Origin: LBZV01 sp000993855
GTDB lineage: Bacteria > Patescibacteriota > Microgenomatia > Curtissbacterales > GWA2-41-24
DNA length: 64,000 nucleotides
Direction: 5' to 3'
NCBI GenBank assembly: GCA_964492425.1
Contig: CAZBKB010000003.1
Span: 1 to 64,000, forward strand
The notes under the pieces were generated by a model, which did not search any database, had not been told where the DNA came from, and worked only from the letters and a program-made list of their open reading frames with translations. A program made the position numbers and the translations under genes. Positions 61,967 to 64,000 of the stretch are shown in pieces. The stretch's first letter is position 1. The number at the start of each line of letters is the position of its first letter.

Positions 61967-64000
61967 ATTTTCTCCCCACCCAAAGCCACGTTCTCAGTAA
62001 ATTTCGGACTTTTAGCTGAATTCACTTCCCTAAGTATTAGATTGTAAAAAGCAGTGGAACTACGCTCCCATGAAAATTGGGATGCCCACAAAGTACCCTG
62101 ACGCTCTAACCTTTTTCTAAGTTCTTCATTGGATATTAAGCTTAAAATTGAACTTGAAAATGAATCTACGTTTCCCCACTCAACCAGAAATCCGTTATAG
62201 TTGTGGACAACTGAATCACGAAGACCAGCAACGCTGGAAGCGATAACAGCCGTGGAGCAAGAACTTGCTTCCACTACCGAGATTCCCCACCCCTCTAGCA
62301 TTGATGGTTGTACAAATATCCAAGATTCTGAAAGTAATTTCCACTTCAGCTCGTCATCAACCCGACCCATGAACTCCACCGAACTTACGAGTCCTAATTT
62401 TTCGACTAATCGTTTCAGAAAATCTTCACTCTCCCCTTCTCCAGCAATGATTAGTCTAGCCTTAGGATAAACAGATGCAATTTTTATCATCGAATAAATC
62501 AATGTATCAATAGATTTATACGGTTTTAATCTACCCATGTATAAAAGTTGCGGGTATTGGGTCTTTGCATATTTATTGACGTTTACATTGTCAACTCCAG
62601 GATTAATTACTTCTATACTGTTTACAAAGCCAAGTTTTTCCAAGTCAACTTTCGAAGAATTAGACACAGTCACAAGCTTCTTATTCCTGTACGCAACAGG
62701 CATCAAAAACCCTTCTAAAACCTGTGCAATTTTATTAAACGGAAACGCAAGCTGTGTTCTAAAAACTTCTTGATGCACGTGATGTACCAGTACAATGATC
62801 GGCAAATTTGAATACAGAGGTGTAAAAAACGGGATTCCGTTTTCGCAGTCAATCACCAGATCAAATTTTTTCCTAAATCTGAAAATGTAATAAAGAAATG
62901 CCCATATATACACTGTATAAAAACCGCCACGTCTGATAATATTTACACCATCAATTTTTTCAAACCTCAAATTATGGCCATCATTACCGCAAAATATAGT
63001 AACCTGATGGCCCTGTTTTACTAAATTTTTTGCAATCTCATGGGCATATATCTCTGCTCCTCCTGCCCATTTGTGCTTTAAGTCTCGCCAGTTCATAATT
63101 AAAATTCTCAAGTTTGGATAAATTAATGCTTTTTTATTCTTATTAGGCGCAAACAGTAATACCAAATCCTCTAAATTCCTACTAACAACCCGCACCCTCT
63201 CTTCAAATATGTGCATTAACAGCAAGACCACGAAACCCGATATGCTTACAATAAACATTCCGTTCACTATCTGACTAATATTGGAATGGAAAATGGAAAT
63301 CATAAAAATTTCGAAGAGTGCCAATGCTAATCCAACCGCAGGAAATAAATTTAGTTTTCTTGTCTGATGAAAAAGCATCAGAGAGGTTGATATAGTAAAA
63401 AGCAAAATCGCAAACCCAAATAGCGGCAAAAACTGCGCAATCACATGTGCCTTATCACCAAATAATATTGGCGCACTTATATGCCCAAAAAGACCAATTG
63501 CAATATATGCCCCACAGGCACCGATTGACGAAAGTGCGAAAATTTTATTAAATGTGCTCTTACTCTTTTGGCCCTCTCCTTCTTCTTTAGAAACTATTGG
63601 AGTAATAAATTGCGAAAAAAGGGAACCTATAAAGAAAATCGACTTGGCGGCAATAGAAAGTAATGCGTACCTCCCGGCTTCTTCATTTGGTAAATAATGC
63701 TTCGCTAAGATTAAATCCAAGCTTATAAATGCAACGATCCAAAACTTCGTCAAGATCGAAGTAATAAAAAACTTAGATGGGAATAAAAGATGGTCTTCAA
63801 TTCTCTTATGTTTTGCCTTACCAAGCCTCGAAGCATAAATCCAACCTGCGCAAAATGCGATTACCAGTGAGATTGGAATCGCCACATAAACAAATCTTCC
63901 AAATCCCATTTCAACCAAGAACCAGGTAAACATTAACCTAGAAATAGCCTCAACGACTAAAAGGATCCCGACTGCCTGGTACTTATGACTTCCAAAAATA
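61963..64000 (-). CDS. Flippase-like membrane domain fused to GT4 glycosyltransferase (5' end outside window)
   Basis: The frame stays open on the minus strand to the window edge (reading back from the first visible Met: a segment IFGSHKYQAVGILLVVEAISRLM), so the gene is partial; the N-terminal part lies beyond 64000. The membrane region has hydrophobic helices typical of polysaccharide flippases (Wzx/MATE type: LPNEEAGRYALLSIAAKSIFFIGSLFSQFITPIV). Then, after residue about 275 of the visible part, a complete GT4 domain follows (WAGGAEIYAHEIAKNLVKQGHQVTIF, GVDNVNVNKYAKT, LLYMGRLKPYKSIDTLIYSM, PSMLEGWGISVVEASSC). The fusion would couple lipid-linked glycan export to sugar addition. Confidence 0.82.
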   Translation of the reverse strand, partial: IFGSHKYQAVGILLVVEAISRLMFTWFLVEMGFGRFVYVAIPISLVIAFCAGWIYASRLGKAKHKRIEDHLLFPSKFFITSILTKFWIVAFISLDLILAKHYLPNEEAGRYALLSIAAKSIFFIGSLFSQFITPIVSKEEGEGQKSKSTFNKIFALSSIGACGAYIAIGLFGHISAPILFGDKAHVIAQFLPLFGFAILLFTISTSLMLFHQTRKLNLFPAVGLALALFEIFMISIFHSNISQIVNGMFIVSISGFVVLLLMHIFEERVRVVSRNLEDLVLLFAPNKNKKALIYPNLRILIMNWRDLKHKWAGGAEIYAHEIAKNLVKQGHQVTIFCGNDGHNLRFEKIDGVNIIRRGGFYTVYIWAFLYYIFRFRKKFDLVIDCENGIPFFTPLYSNLPIIVLVHHVHQEVFRTQLAFPFNKIAQVLEGFLMPVAYRNKKLVTVSNSSKVDLEKLGFVNSIEVINPGVDNVNVNKYAKTQYPQLLYMGRLKPYKSIDTLIYSMIKIASVYPKARLIIAGEGESEDFLKRLVEKLGLVSSVEFMGRVDDELKWKLLSESWIFVQPSMLEGWGISVVEASSCSTAVIASSVAGLRDSVVHNYNGFLVEWGNVDSFSSSILSLISNEELRKRLERQGTLWASQFSWERSSTAFYNLILREVNSAKSPKFTENVALGGEKI

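Overview
The window looks like chromosome from a Candidate Phyla Radiation (Patescibacteria) bacterium, most likely Microgenomates-like. The evidence is gene content: compact genes with many ATGA overlaps, a large set of prepilins, sortase and repeat-rich surface proteins, a PaaX/Cas2-fold regulator, short membrane-anchored proteins of the type common in that group, and few biosynthetic enzymes. The exact lineage is inference. TGA serves as a stop (for example at 20376), so the code is the standard one. One scaffold gap of N lies at 5766-5782. There are six tRNA genes and no rRNA or CRISPR array.

Layout. 1-7.1 kb: tRNA-Thr(TGT), an anchored exported protein, tRNA-Thr(GGT), tRNA-Tyr, then a type IV pilus minor-pilin set (PulG/PilV-, PilW- and PilX-like), a four-helix-bundle gene between inverted repeats, ribosomal protein bL33, and a pilin carrying large adhesive domains inserted inside the pilin fold. 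7-12.4 kb: tRNA-Trp, a lytic transglycosylase-like protein, M24 peptidase, small anchored proteins, an RRM protein, an ASCH protein and GalU. 12.4-23.5 kb: the secE-nusG-rplK-rplA-rplJ-rplL ribosomal/transcription cluster. It is interrupted twice: by a small gene plus a beta-lactamase-fold serine hydrolase between nusG and rplK, and by a 5.6-kb three-gene cassette between rplA and rplJ (two multi-winged-helix proteins and a GHKL/MORC-like ATPase) with its own promoter. That cassette is the best candidate for an undescribed system. rplJL follows with its own promoter, a structured leader and an attenuator-like hairpin that contains the likely Shine-Dalgarno sequence.

23.5-31.6 kb: a cupredoxin-fold protein, an excisionase-type HTH protein, a PaaX-like regulator, an inositol-phosphatase-family enzyme, phosphohexomutase and GalT-like sugar enzymes, a WecG/TagA glycosyltransferase and MreB. 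31.7-41 kb: a minus-strand surface operon running from an M23 peptidase through a small membrane protein, a 969-residue surface protein and a 277-residue membrane protein to a 1195-residue surface protein; the two giants share their C-terminal domain. 41-55 kb: a PEGA/beta-propeller protein, sortase, tRNA-Arg and tRNA-Pro, a surface protein with Ca-binding repeats, a pilin with a doubled processing motif, a damaged toxin-antitoxin pair, a CAP-domain protein, a probably abundant small secreted protein under an operator-like palindrome, a sortase-type substrate, and a sugar-dehydrogenase/PKD/PA14 giant. 55-64 kb: a tightly overlapping minus-strand operon for surface glycan synthesis, ending at the window edge in a flippase-glycosyltransferase fusion.

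Taken together, GalU, the phosphohexomutase and GalT can supply activated sugars to the glycan operon; the pilins, sortase, M23 and CAP proteins build and attach the cell-surface layer; the ribosomal cluster is housekeeping into which the GHKL cassette has been placed.
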